Counted from the first letter of the stretch, positions 12,113 to 21,197 are shown. The stretch is 64,000 nt of DNA from an uncultured Pseudomonadales bacterium (GCA_947494095.1 CANLTI010000005.1:53584-117583), one strand, 5' to 3'. A program made the numbers and translations. Notes: generated by a model not told the origin, from the sequence alone.

Positions 12113-12643
12113 TTAATGCCTAATAAAGGGGTGCTTTATATCTAAGTGAGTCAGGCGCTCGCCTCGCTCAGGCTGATCATTATAATCACGCCCAAAATAA
12201 AGCTTACCCGATTGAATTGAAACAATATTTAAAGAGGGTATAGACAAAATAGTAGGCACAGCACCCTCGGGCATCACATTGATAGCAAAGATTTTTTTGC
12301 CTTTACCATAGCCAAGTGGCATGCCATCTTTAGCGGTGTCGGCATAAAAATAACTGCCTGTAAAAGCATACTTGAGCAGCCCATGATATTGCGTACGCTC
12401 ACGCTTACAGTCGCTATCACTGTAAATTTTGGTGGTTAACTTTAACGCCGTAAAATCAACCACTAAAAAATCGCGCCGATACACACGACTTTTACCATCG
12501 ATACTCCGGTAGCAATGGCGTACCCAATGACCTTGCATTGTTTGCCATGCGCCTAGTTCCGGGCCAGGCATCGCAACCGCCAACAATTTTAATGGCAACA
12601 ACGATAAGAGCACCCCAAAAAACATATAACGCACAGCAAACAC
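12113..12643 (-). CDS. Secreted protein of unknown function
   Basis: I do not recognise this family. The predicted protein is about 176 residues, with a hydrophobic N-terminus (FFGVLLSLLPLKLLAVA) that looks like a signal peptide. The mature part carries paired Cys residues (WVRHCYRS, DSDCKRER) and aromatic-rich beta-like segments (YFYADTAKD, KLYFGRDYND). The start is uncertain: GTG at 12643 lies two bases after the ccmG stop, ATG at 12628 is next, and a TTG at 12655 overlaps ccmG. It sits tightly between ccmG and aguA, so it is probably part of the ccm transcript. Confidence 0.7.
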   Translation of the reverse strand: MFAVRYMFFGVLLSLLPLKLLAVAMPGPELGAWQTMQGHWVRHCYRSIDGKSRVYRRDFLVVDFTALKLTTKIYSDSDCKRERTQYHGLLKYAFTGSYFYADTAKDGMPLGYGKGKKIFAINVMPEGAVPTILSIPSLNIVSIQSGKLYFGRDYNDQPERGERLTHLDIKHPFIRH

Positions 12644-12644
12644 C

Positions 12645-13166
12645 CTAGCTACCAAAAAAGATAGGGGCTATATCTCTAGCCCATATTTCTTCAGTTACAA
12701 CGCCTACAACCTTAAATTGAATAATACCACTGGCATCAACTACAAACGTCTCTGGTGCACCGTACACGCCCAAATCTAAACCTAAGCGCCCATCAGCATC
12801 AACAATATTGTCTACATAAGGGTCTTCCATTGCTTTTAGCAAGCTACGGGCCTCATCTGACTCATCTTTGTAGTTGAGGCCGACGATGGTAATACCCATA
12901 TTCGCCAATTCTAGTAGATAAGGATGCTCAACCTTACAGCTGGGGCACCACGTTGCCCATACATTCAGTAGGTAGGGTTTCCCTTTAAAGGTTTCTTGCG
13001 TAATCATTTTCGATTCATCATTTAATGATGGCAAAGAAAAAGCAGGCACCGGCTTCCCCAATAAAACTGACTTCAGCTCATTGGGGTCATTTTTTAAACC
13101 GTTAAACAAAAGCCCAGCCAACACCACAAAGGCAATTAAAGGTATGAATAACTTAAAACGCTCCAT
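12645..13166 (-). CDS. ccmG: Thiol:disulfide interchange protein CcmG/DsbE
   Basis: CcmG is a membrane-anchored periplasmic thioredoxin that reduces disulfides in apocytochrome c or CcmH. One N-terminal membrane helix is followed by a thioredoxin fold with the active site WCPSC (Cys74, Cys77) and the cis-Pro loop GVYGAPETFVVD. Its 173 residues are normal for the family. It follows ccmF by 9 bases. Unlike the usual order, ccmH does not follow directly. Confidence 0.95.
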   Translation of the reverse strand: MERFKLFIPLIAFVVLAGLLFNGLKNDPNELKSVLLGKPVPAFSLPSLNDESKMITQETFKGKPYLLNVWATWCPSCKVEHPYLLELANMGITIVGLNYKDESDEARSLLKAMEDPYVDNIVDADGRLGLDLGVYGAPETFVVDASGIIQFKVVGVVTEEIWARDIAPIFFGS

Positions 13167-13175
13167 GACTACCCC

Positions 13176-15146
13176 TTAAGCTGCGGCGGCTGCATCAGCA
13201 ACAACGGTATTTTTGACTTTGACACGACGATAGCGCTTATCAAAAATAGCCAATGCACCACCAAACCCCATTAGAAGAGCGCCTAACCAAATCCAACGTA
13301 CAAACGGCTTGTAATGAACACGCACAGACCAAGCACGCGCATCAAGCTCATCACCTAAAGCCACGTACAAATCACGCATAAAACCAGCATCAATAGCGGC
13401 TTCGGTCATCATGTTGCCGCCCGAAACATACTTACGGTTTTCTGGGTGTAATACCGCTTGCAACTTGCCATCTTTAAAGACTTTAAACTCGCCGCGCTGG
13501 GCTTGGTAGTTAGGGCCAGTGACGCCAACAACCTCTGTCAATTCAAATTCATGCCCGCCCACACTCACCGGCTTGCCATACTCTAAACGCAAATCGCGTT
13601 GATCACTGTAAATCGTATTTAAAGAAGCACCCATTAAACAAAACATAAAGCCAATGTGAGCGGTGAGCATGCCGTAGTAACTTAATTGAAAACCAAATAA
13701 AGCCGCAACACGGTTTTTGCTATTGCGTGTTTTGCGCAGTACATCACTAATGGTCATTAATACAATCCAAGCACCTAATGTGACCGTTATAGCAGCGCTC
13801 CAACGGTATCCATCACCCAAAAGCGGCGTAATAAGCCCCAAGATGATCGCACCTGCTAAAGGCGCTAGCAACCAAGGCACTAAGCGGCTCATATTGGTTT
13901 TTTTCCAGTTCATTAACATACCTACACCCATAAGTGCAGCAACAAAAGCCATCAAGGGAACAAAGAATATATTAAAAAACGGAGGACCTACCGAGAGCTT
14001 TTCATCCCATATAAATTCAACCAATAAAGGATACAAAGTACCAAACAACACCATGGCAGTCGCAACCACAAACAATACGTTGTTAAACAGTAAGAAGGCT
14101 TCGCGAGACAACCAAGTGAAGCCAGGCACGCTTCGAATCACCGGTACACGCAATGCGTATAACAATAACGATCCACCTACAACAACACCTAAAAAGATTA
14201 AAATAAACAAACCTCGTGTTGGGTCTGTTGCAAAAGCATGTACCGATGTCAAAACACCCGAGCGCACAATAAAGGTACCCAGCAAGCTCAACGAGAAAGC
14301 AAATATAGCTAACAAAATAGTCCAGCTTTTAAAGACACCACGTTTTTCTGTTACCGCTAACGAATGTATTAATGCAGTACCCACTAACCAAGGCATAAAC
14401 GAAGCGTTTTCTACGGGGTCCCAAAACCACCAGCCACCCCAGCCAAGCTCGTAATAAGCCCACCAACTACCTAAAGCGATACCAATAGTTAAAAAGGCCC
14501 AAGCCATGTTAGTCCAAGGGCGAGACCAGCGCGCCCAAGCGCTATCGAGTCGACCACCAATTAAAGCAGCAATAGCAAAAGCAAAAGCAACAGAAAAGCC
14601 CACGTAACCCATATAAAGCATAGGCGGGTGAATAATCAAACCAAAATCTTGTAACAGTGGATTCAGATCGCCCCCCTCTTGCGGAATACCGGGTAGGTTT
14701 CGATCAAAGGGGTTCGATGTCATAATCATGAATAGGTAAAAACCAACGGCTATAATACCCAACACAGACAATACTCGCGCTAGCATATCAATAGGCAGAT
14801 CACGAGAAAAAATCGATACAGCCAACGTCCAAGTGCATAGCGTTAGCACCCACAACAGCAGCGAGCCTTCATGCCCGCCCCACACAGCACTGATTTTATA
14901 GCGATCTGGTAGCAGCGTATTCGAGTGGTTAGCCACATATTTAACCGAGAAGTCATCTTGTACAAAAGAGTACGCTAAAATCACAAACGCAATAGCGGTA
15001 AAGACAAACATGCCCGCCGCGAGCGAGCGAGCAGAGTTCATCCACACTACGCGCCCAGTAAACGTGCCCGCCATGGGCACAACAGCAAGAAACATTGCCA
15101 TTACTAGCGCCAATATCAGCGCAAAGTTACCAAACTCAGGAATCAT
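13176..15146 (-). CDS. ccmF: Haem lyase subunit CcmF
   Basis: CcmF is the multi-spanning membrane protein of the haem ligase that attaches haem to apocytochrome c. It has 656 residues and many membrane helices. The tryptophan-rich WWD motif reads GGWWFWDPVENASFMPWL, and conserved periplasmic His residues appear in SAVWGGHEGSLLLW and DFGLIIHPPMLYMGY. Its start overlaps the end of ccmE by 11 bases, which supports translational coupling. Confidence 0.97.
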   Translation of the reverse strand: MIPEFGNFALILALVMAMFLAVVPMAGTFTGRVVWMNSARSLAAGMFVFTAIAFVILAYSFVQDDFSVKYVANHSNTLLPDRYKISAVWGGHEGSLLLWVLTLCTWTLAVSIFSRDLPIDMLARVLSVLGIIAVGFYLFMIMTSNPFDRNLPGIPQEGGDLNPLLQDFGLIIHPPMLYMGYVGFSVAFAFAIAALIGGRLDSAWARWSRPWTNMAWAFLTIGIALGSWWAYYELGWGGWWFWDPVENASFMPWLVGTALIHSLAVTEKRGVFKSWTILLAIFAFSLSLLGTFIVRSGVLTSVHAFATDPTRGLFILIFLGVVVGGSLLLYALRVPVIRSVPGFTWLSREAFLLFNNVLFVVATAMVLFGTLYPLLVEFIWDEKLSVGPPFFNIFFVPLMAFVAALMGVGMLMNWKKTNMSRLVPWLLAPLAGAIILGLITPLLGDGYRWSAAITVTLGAWIVLMTISDVLRKTRNSKNRVAALFGFQLSYYGMLTAHIGFMFCLMGASLNTIYSDQRDLRLEYGKPVSVGGHEFELTEVVGVTGPNYQAQRGEFKVFKDGKLQAVLHPENRKYVSGGNMMTEAAIDAGFMRDLYVALGDELDARAWSVRVHYKPFVRWIWLGALLMGFGGALAIFDKRYRRVKVKNTVVADAAAAA

Positions 15147-15600
15147 ATGTCATGCCCTCACAGGCTTTTGAGTGGTTATTGGGGTTTTGCACACTGTCTT
15201 CTACCTCTTTGGGCGTGTAGGACTCGTCGTGTTTCGCTAACACCTTAGTCGCTACAAGTACATTGCTATCGCTCAGCTTTCCGGTAACAACGGCCGCCTC
15301 ACCTTCACCAAATAGGTCAGGTAAAATACCGTCGAACGTCACTGTCATGCTTTCAACGCCATCAGTGATTTCAAAGGTCGTCTCAAGTTTATCGGATGCG
15401 TTCTTGATAGAGCCAGGAATCACACAACCCCCAGCCCGAATAGATTTTTCACGTGGCGCCTCGCCTTTGACAACCTGCGAGACAGAATAAAAATAATCGC
15501 CCATATTACCCACGGCATAACCCACTAATGCAGCAACAGCAGAACTAGCCACCACAATAATCATTACTACAATTAAGCGTTGCTTTCTAACCGGATTCAT
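15136..15600 (-). CDS. ccmE: Haem chaperone CcmE
   Basis: CcmE binds haem covalently in the periplasm and passes it to CcmF. One N-terminal membrane anchor (VVMIIVVASSAVAALVGYAV) precedes a beta-barrel domain. The haem-binding His124 and Tyr128 lie in the HDESY motif, followed by a flexible tail. A Cys at position 59 (RAGGCVIPGS) is a slightly unusual detail. It overlaps both ccmF and ccmD. Confidence 0.95.
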   Translation of the reverse strand: MNPVRKQRLIVVMIIVVASSAVAALVGYAVGNMGDYFYSVSQVVKGEAPREKSIRAGGCVIPGSIKNASDKLETTFEITDGVESMTVTFDGILPDLFGEGEAAVVTGKLSDSNVLVATKVLAKHDESYTPKEVEDSVQNPNNHSKACEGMTYDS

Positions 15601-15806
15601 CTCTCCACCTCTAATGAAGCCTCGCGCGAGGCTTGTTGGCGCGCCACCAGTGCGCGCTGTTGCTTAACAAATTTTGCCTTGCGTACTTTAGGCGCAAGAG
15701 CCAAACCAATAAAAACAATAATTGTTACCGCATAGCATGCCCAAACATAGGGTCCGTGCCCATCCATATGCCAAAAGGCTGCAGCACTCTCAAAATAAAA
15801 AGTCAT
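15597..15806 (-). CDS. ccmD: Haem exporter small subunit CcmD
   Basis: This is a short (69-residue) single-span membrane protein that helps CcmC release haem-loaded CcmE. It shows the family pattern: an aromatic N-terminus (FWHMDGHGPYVWACYAV), one helix (VTIIVFIGLALAP) and a basic, Gln/Arg-rich cytoplasmic tail. It starts directly after the ccmC stop and overlaps ccmE by 4 bases. Confidence 0.9.
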   Translation of the reverse strand: MTFYFESAAAFWHMDGHGPYVWACYAVTIIVFIGLALAPKVRKAKFVKQQRALVARQQASREASLEVER

Positions 15807-16553
15807 CTATTTTGCCCCCATTACAATATCTTTGACCCACTGTGTTTTTACTTCACGGTGTAATATTTCAACACGCACTTTAGTCAACAATAACCAAGCG
15901 AAAAACATATAAACCGCAAAAATCATCAATATCAGCGGGTAAGCCATTTCGGGCGCAATGCTAGACTTTTCGGTCAGTTTTAGCGTTGCAGGCTGATGAA
16001 GCGTAAACCACCAATCAACCGACTTATAAATAATAGGAATATTGACCATACCTACTAACGACAAAATAGCGCAGGTTTTATCGGCGGCTTCTTGGTTTTG
16101 ATAAGCCTCTTGCAGCGCCATCACCCCCAAGTACAAAAAGAATAAAATAAGCATTGATGTGATGCGTGCATCCCACACCCAGTAATCACCCCAAGTAGGC
16201 TTACCCCAAACGGCGCCGGTAAACAGTGCGGCAAACGTTAAGGCGGCACCAATAGGCGCTGCACACTTCATTACCATATATGACAGTTTCATACGCCAGA
16301 TCAAACCAATGGCGCCACTGAGCGCCATCACGTAATACCCGGCCATAGCGACGGCGGCAGCTGGCACATGGATATAAATAATGCGGTAACTATTGCCTTG
16401 CTTAAGTTCTTCTGGGGCAAAACCTAAACCCCATACAATACCTACACTTAACATTGCTAACGCCAACCAACCAATGACTTGCGTCCAGCGCGTTGTTTTC
16501 TCATAAAACCATTTAGGCGACCCTAAACGATGAAACCACTGCCATGATGCCAC
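15807..16553 (-). CDS. ccmC: Haem transporter CcmC
   Basis: CcmC is a membrane protein that loads haem onto CcmE. It has 248 residues with about six membrane helices. The WWD region reads WGKPTWGDYWVWDARITSMLILFFLYLG, and His residues flank it (YIHVPAAAVAM, FTLHQPATLKL). A 274-base gap separates it from ccmB, so this part of the operon may have its own promoter or a processing site. Confidence 0.95.
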   Translation of the reverse strand: MASWQWFHRLGSPKWFYEKTTRWTQVIGWLALAMLSVGIVWGLGFAPEELKQGNSYRIIYIHVPAAAVAMAGYYVMALSGAIGLIWRMKLSYMVMKCAAPIGAALTFAALFTGAVWGKPTWGDYWVWDARITSMLILFFLYLGVMALQEAYQNQEAADKTCAILSLVGMVNIPIIYKSVDWWFTLHQPATLKLTEKSSIAPEMAYPLILMIFAVYMFFAWLLLTKVRVEILHREVKTQWVKDIVMGAK

Positions 16554-16790
16554 TGTGTTCTACCTTATTTTATTATATAGATTCTTAAGTGTTATTAGGG
16601 ATGATCGAGTTGAGCCTTAAAAATAGCCAAAACGCGCACTATTAACACTCCTCTGTATTCAGTGATGATTCAGACTCGACATCAGCCAATTAATTCGCAA
16701 GAACTTAATTTTATGTGACAAAGGCCCATTTAAACAGCCCCGGCTTCAATTATTCATGAATAAAGCCTGTTTTTACGCCAGCTTCACCTT

Positions 16791-16832
16791 TATGCCTTCA
16801 CGCTATCTATCTATGCCTTCACACTATTTATG
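16791..16832. repeat. Two imperfect 21-bp direct repeats at the end of ccmB
   Basis: Two adjacent copies of a 21-base unit beginning TATGCCTTCAC lie at 16791 and 16812. The second covers the ccmB stop codon region. A 14-bp palindrome (TTATTCATGAATAA) lies about 30 bases to the left. No function is evident for either. Confidence 0.5.
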
Positions 16833-17535
16833 TATTCACGCTAATACGCAATGCGCCTGCCACAGCAAATGGCGCCAGCACGAGTGCGCTCACAAACATT
16901 GCTCCCAAAATCGCAATCTGCCCAGTGTAAGCAAAGCCTTGTACCGCCTCATTGACCGCGCTTGCCCCAAAAATCAATACTGGGACATACAAAGGCATGA
17001 CAACCAGCGACAATATCAACCCGCCCTTACGCAAACCTACCGTTAATGCAGCACCAATAGAGCCAATTAGGCTCATACTGCCAGTCCCTATGAGTAGCGA
17101 TATCATTAGGGGTAAATAACCCTCCGCAGGCAAGTAAAGCATTGTCCCCAATAAAGGGGTTAAAAGCATCAGCGGAATCCCCGTCATTAGCCAATGCGCA
17201 ACAATTTTAGTTAGCACAAGCCAAGGCAAAGGTTGCGGGCTTAATAACATCTGTTCAAGCGAACCATCATCAAAATCGCTCCTAAACAAACCATCTAGTG
17301 ATAAGAGCGTGGCCAACAAGGCAATCACCCAAATCATACCGGGCGCCAACACGGTCAATACCGCTTTTTCAGGACTGATACCCAAAGGAATAAAAACCAC
17401 GACCATTAAAAAGAAAATCAATGGATTAGCCAGCTCACCCTTATGACGAAAGGCGACAATCATTTCGCGCCTAAAACAGGTTGCTAGTGCTTTGATTAGG
17501 CTAGAGCGCTGATTATTAGCTGGCAAGCTAGACAT
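16828..17535 (-). CDS. ccmB: Haem exporter permease CcmB
   Basis: CcmB is the membrane subunit of the CcmABCD ABC-type complex that releases haem-bound CcmE. It has 235 residues with about six helices and the family features FRREMIVAFRHKGELANPL at the N-terminus and FDDGSLEQMLLSPQPL in the middle. It overlaps the end of ccmA by 8 bases. Confidence 0.95.
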   Translation of the reverse strand: MSSLPANNQRSSLIKALATCFRREMIVAFRHKGELANPLIFFLMVVVFIPLGISPEKAVLTVLAPGMIWVIALLATLLSLDGLFRSDFDDGSLEQMLLSPQPLPWLVLTKIVAHWLMTGIPLMLLTPLLGTMLYLPAEGYLPLMISLLIGTGSMSLIGSIGAALTVGLRKGGLILSLVVMPLYVPVLIFGASAVNEAVQGFAYTGQIAILGAMFVSALVLAPFAVAGALRISVNT

Positions 17536-18211
17536 GAGTCACCCCATCAAAGGCTTCGGTGTACTTGATCAAGTCAATAGTACGGTAATGACTGAACGAT
17601 AGCGCTTGATGCGTTGTTAAAATCACAGTACCGCCCATAGCCGCGTGCTCTTGAATTTTAGCCTCCAGGCGTTCAACGCCCTGCTTATCAATGGCAGTAA
17701 AAGGCTCATCCAATATCCACAAAGGTGATGCATCAAAGTGTAAGCGGGCTAACCCCACACGCCGGTGCTGCCCGGCAGACATCTGATGACAGTGAATATC
17801 GGCATAACCGTCCAGACCCACTTTAGCCAAAACAGACTCAACGTCTAAGGCGCAAGCTTCACCATTAACACCAGCAAACCACTCTAAGTTCTCACGCGCC
17901 GTTAAGGACTTTTTAACTCCGGGGTGATGCCCCAGGTAAAGCAGCTGCGCTAAAAACTCATGCTTGGCACGCATAATAGGCTTACCCTGCCACAATATTT
18001 CGCCTTCACAGCTATCAAACAAACCGCATAACGAACGCAATAATGTTGTCTTTCCTGCTCCGTTAGGGCCTGCTATTTGCACTACATCGCCAGCATTAAT
18101 GACGGTATCTACGGGTACAAATAACGGTTCGCCATCGCGAATACAGGTAAACCCGTTTAACTGCAACAAGGCTCTGCCTCCATGTGTTGTCAACTTTTCT
18201 TGTCTATTCAA
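17528..18211 (-). CDS. ccmA: Haem exporter ATPase CcmA
   Basis: CcmA is the ATP-binding subunit of the haem-release ABC complex. Walker A GPNGAGKTT lies at about residues 48-56, the signature MSAGQHRRVGLARL in the middle, Walker B WILDEPFTAID, and a switch His in TTHQALS. It has 227 residues. It is the first gene of the ccmABCDEFG run. Its promoter must lie in the 336-base divergent gap shared with the fliK-like gene. Confidence 0.96.
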   Translation of the reverse strand: MNRQEKLTTHGGRALLQLNGFTCIRDGEPLFVPVDTVINAGDVVQIAGPNGAGKTTLLRSLCGLFDSCEGEILWQGKPIMRAKHEFLAQLLYLGHHPGVKKSLTARENLEWFAGVNGEACALDVESVLAKVGLDGYADIHCHQMSAGQHRRVGLARLHFDASPLWILDEPFTAIDKQGVERLEAKIQEHAAMGGTVILTTHQALSFSHYRTIDLIKYTEAFDGVTHV

Positions 18212-18486
18212 AGACTTAGCGCCAAATAAAAGCGGGAAATCTAAAGGCGCACAGTGTAGTCGTTTAACAAGGCATTGGCGAGCTTACAAAAGGTATTGAT
18301 TCACACAAACCTACACTCAATACACTCGCACAGCCCACAGCCACCGCCTCTGTATTGCGCAATATTGCTCCGTTACGCTCAACCGCTATACTCAATAAAT
18401 TCATATCACCGCATACATACGCACTGGCGCAAATCGCCTACTCGCAACCGCTATGCCCTTTTTACAACTATGACCTTTTTACAACT

Positions 18487-18534
18487 ATGTCATACCCCAG
18501 TAATGTCATACCCCAGCAATGTCATACCCCAAAC
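18487..18534. repeat. Three 16-bp tandem repeats upstream of the fliK-like gene
   Basis: Three tandem copies of a unit beginning ATGTCATACCCCA start at 18487, 18503 and 18519. Just before them, a 17-base period repeat (ACAACTAT at 18464 and 18481) adds to the block. It ends 13 bases before the fliK-like start codon, so it lies in the leader. The rest of the 18212-18547 gap holds no gene that I can support. Confidence 0.7.
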
Positions 18535-18547
18535 CAAAGGTTAGACA

Positions 18548-20359
18548 ATGAGCTTGCCCCCTCTATTACCGCAATCAAACCTCATGCAAACCATTACACC
18601 ACTTGGCGTCGCAGCCTCGCCTGCAAGTACAGTCAAGGAGGGTACACAGCCCGAAAAAAACGCCAAAGCCCCCATTGAATCCCTGCAAACACTCATACGC
18701 CAGCTCAAAATAACCGCACCAACCACCCTGACCGCAAAAGTCGAAGCGTCAGGTACAGTCCCCCAAGATTTACTGTCAAAGCTCCCCGCCAACCCAAAAC
18801 TAACAAGCCTCCTCACCCGCCCGCAAGGTGCAGACCCTCAAGCCACTACCCCAAGCACTCTTTGGAGCACGCTACGCGTTGCGCGCACACTCAACATACT
18901 CATTACCCACCCCAACCTAGCACAGCATAAAGGCGCGCAACCCAATAACCCACTGACCAATCCCGGCAGCACGCTCAGCGTGATTGTATCCCCAGACGGC
19001 ACAATGAAAATCATGCCCAATCAAGCGCAGCCTGCCAGCACCGCTTACAATATTAATAGCGCCTCAGCCAACGCATCGGCAAGCCGCTCACCTACTCGTG
19101 TAGCTCCTAACTCTGCTCTTAACATTAACATTACCTCCAGCAATGCCTCCAATAATGCCTATAACAATGCTGCCGGCGCCACACTAAGCAATACCACAAC
19201 TATGCACACCTCAAACACTCAGACGCCCATGCGTAATATTTTATCGGCTTTGAGTCAGCTAACTCACACACTGCAATCACAGCAAACGCTTGTTGCAACT
19301 GAGCCTGTGAGTCATTTACTCAACAAACTGCACACACTTAACGATAGCCTTAAATCGTTATCGCCGGCTATTGGCCAACAGCTAGTGCCTAGCAAGCTAC
19401 TGAGTACTCTTATGCAACCCGCTCACACCAACCCATTACACATTGCACTATCACAGCTGCAAGCACCTAACACCTCGAGTAACGCTCAGAGCGCACACAT
19501 TAACGCTACCAACGTCAACTCAGCAGTTATAAGACCCGCAACTGTAAGGCCCACAACAGCATCGGCCTTGGCACCCCCCACCGCTTTATTAACCGATCAG
19601 CTAGCAACACAAATTAGTCAGCACAGCACCGCACATAAAGGCGAAAGCATTCAATGGCTTCAACAGAGCCTCACCCTGAGCCAGCAACTGCTAATACCTG
19701 AACAGCGCACACCAAACACTCTCAGTAATACAGACTTATTTAGTGCTTTGCTCGGCAGCTTGCCATCGGCTAAACGGTCCGCTATACAAGATATTAAAGA
19801 AAGCCGCCATACTATAGCGCGCTGGCTCACCCAAGAGCTAACCCAACACATCGCTCGCACCGCCAACGGGCATATACACAATCATGCACAAAATTTAGAG
19901 CGACCCAACGAGTGGCAACAACACATAGAGATCCCACTGCGCTGGGGCGATGAGTTTGGCAGTGCGCAAGTGCGCATAGAGCAAAAAGAAGCGCAACACA
20001 ACAAGAACACACAAAATAAAGCCGCAGCTTCAACCGATACGCAGTGGGAAATAGCCATTGATTTTGAACTGCCGCAAACCCCAAAAAACCATGAAGGCAT
20101 ACCGCAGCACACACTAAAACCGCAAACGCTGAGTGTGCATTTAAAACTACAGCCATTAAAACGACAGCAATCCGACTTAAGCGTAACGTTTTGGAGCCAA
20201 ACACCCGCGCTTAACCAAACCATAGAAACTCGCCTCAGCCAGCTTAAACAGCAACTGGTTGATGTAGGGCTCAATATTACCCAGCTCAGCTGCCACGCAG
20301 GTGCACCGCCAATCAAACCTAGCACCCTACAGCAAAGTATTATTGATATAAAAACGTAA
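18548..20359 (+). CDS. FliK-like flagellar hook-length control family protein
   Basis: The C-terminal 150 residues match the Flg_hook domain of FliK, which senses hook length and switches the export apparatus: WEIAIDFELPQ, LSVHLKLQPLKRQQSDLSVTFWSQ, then a final amphipathic helix ending with LSCHAGAPP. The first 400 residues are Ala/Ser/Thr/Asn/Gln-rich low-complexity sequence, as expected of the FliK ruler part. It is not in a flagellar operon; only the flhB-like fragment gene and a fliL-like gene follow. This paralogue arrangement beside ccmA is also known from Pseudomonas. Whether it acts as the main FliK is unknown. Confidence 0.82.
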   Translation: MSLPPLLPQSNLMQTITPLGVAASPASTVKEGTQPEKNAKAPIESLQTLIRQLKITAPTTLTAKVEASGTVPQDLLSKLPANPKLTSLLTRPQGADPQATTPSTLWSTLRVARTLNILITHPNLAQHKGAQPNNPLTNPGSTLSVIVSPDGTMKIMPNQAQPASTAYNINSASANASASRSPTRVAPNSALNINITSSNASNNAYNNAAGATLSNTTTMHTSNTQTPMRNILSALSQLTHTLQSQQTLVATEPVSHLLNKLHTLNDSLKSLSPAIGQQLVPSKLLSTLMQPAHTNPLHIALSQLQAPNTSSNAQSAHINATNVNSAVIRPATVRPTTASALAPPTALLTDQLATQISQHSTAHKGESIQWLQQSLTLSQQLLIPEQRTPNTLSNTDLFSALLGSLPSAKRSAIQDIKESRHTIARWLTQELTQHIARTANGHIHNHAQNLERPNEWQQHIEIPLRWGDEFGSAQVRIEQKEAQHNKNTQNKAAASTDTQWEIAIDFELPQTPKNHEGIPQHTLKPQTLSVHLKLQPLKRQQSDLSVTFWSQTPALNQTIETRLSQLKQQLVDVGLNITQLSCHAGAPPIKPSTLQQSIIDIKT

Positions 20360-20423
20360 TGTCGATGTGAAGACATAACGCTCACACAAACATCTAGCCC
20401 ATGAAAATATCTGGCCAAACACA

Positions 20424-20471
20424 TTTATTAAAATACATCAACCCTTTTTATTAAAATACATACAACCCTTT
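20424..20471. repeat. Direct repeat before the flhB-like gene
   Basis: Two near-identical copies of TTTATTAAAATACAT(A)CAACCCTT lie side by side, at 20424-20446 and 20448-20471, ending 12 bases before the start codon. They form the leader of the flhB-like gene; no function is evident. Confidence 0.6.
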
Positions 20472-20482
20472 GCGAGCACCCT

Positions 20483-20779
20483 ATGACCACACACACGTCA
20501 ACGCCACCTCCCCCCGCGCAAGCATTCAGCAAAGCGGTTGCTCTTTTTTATGATGGCGAACAAGCACCCACTATTTTAGCCAAAGGTGAAGAGGATCTAG
20601 CCGAGCAGATTTTGGCTTTGGCGAATGAGCACAGCATTCCTATTTGCAATAATCCTGCACTGGTCGATTTACTCAACTTACTCGAGGTCGGCGATCACAT
20701 ACCAAAAGAGCTATACACCGCAATTGCCCATATCATCGCTTTTGCCTACAGCCTTAAAACACCCGACGAACCTGAGTAA
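20483..20779 (+). CDS. FlhB C-terminal-domain paralogue
   Basis: This small protein (98 residues) matches only the cytoplasmic C-terminal domain of FlhB/YscU, the substrate-specificity switch of type III export. Visible are AVALFYDGEQAPTILAKGE, then IPICNNPALVDLLNLLEVGDHIP and LYTAIAHIIAFAY. It lacks the membrane part. The NPTH self-cleavage motif of true FlhB is absent, because the protein begins just after that point. It lies 124 bases after the fliK-like gene, probably in the same transcript. Confidence 0.85.
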   Translation: MTTHTSTPPPPAQAFSKAVALFYDGEQAPTILAKGEEDLAEQILALANEHSIPICNNPALVDLLNLLEVGDHIPKELYTAIAHIIAFAYSLKTPDEPE

Positions 20780-20792
20780 CTGATCTACATAG

Positions 20793-21197
20793 CTATTTTT
20801 GAACAATTAAAGCGTTAAACAGCACATCTCTAACGCCCTCAACACCGTCCTCCTCCATAATTATTTTTTGGATTTCTTTAAGGACCTCTTGGCGCAACAG
20901 CTCTTTACCCTCTTGCGACTCCAGCGTTTCATCTGTTTGGCTCGAAAACAAACGAACAACATTATTGCGAACATAAGGCAGATGATGACGCACCGACGCT
21001 GCCGCTTCCGCCGTTTCGAGGCGTACGGTCAAATCGGCTTTAATATACTTTAAGCGCCCTTCACCGCCATAATTAACGACAAAAGAAGGCTTGATCGGCA
21101 AGTAAATAGCTTGAGGTGCTGCCGCCTCAGGGTCTTCATCTTCGGCGTGAGCCATCAAAGGCCAACAACACACGAACACGACTGCTATTACCTTCAT
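20793..21197 (-). CDS. FliL-like flagellar basal-body-associated protein
   Basis: The protein has a signal sequence (VIAVVFVCCWPLMAHA) and a FliL-type domain: YLPIKPSFVVNY, LKYIKADLTVRL, VRHHLPYVRNNVVRLFSSQT and a C-terminal VRDVLFNALIVQ. FliL supports stator function at the motor. Here the N-terminus looks like a cleavable signal rather than the usual anchor. The start could also be one of two ATGs up to 21 bases upstream. It converges with the flhB-like gene. Confidence 0.8.
   Translation of the reverse strand: MKVIAVVFVCCWPLMAHAEDEDPEAAAPQAIYLPIKPSFVVNYGGEGRLKYIKADLTVRLETAEAAASVRHHLPYVRNNVVRLFSSQTDETLESQEGKELLRQEVLKEIQKIIMEEDGVEGVRDVLFNALIVQK

Noticed and set aside
13717..14454. Long plus-strand open frame (245 codons) inside ccmF
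   Set aside because: It is antisense to a clear CcmF with conserved motifs and its residue make-up (Asn/Thr/Lys runs) is that of a mirrored membrane gene.
18487..18534. Short repeats as a possible CRISPR array
   Set aside because: The 16-bp units are directly tandem with no spacers, and no cas gene is present; the same holds for the repeats at 63768.
19827..20424. Two minus-strand frames of 125 and 180 codons opposite the fliK-like gene
   Set aside because: They lie opposite the conserved FliK C-terminal domain, are full of Cys and Trp, and have no ribosome site; they arise from biased codon use on the other strand.
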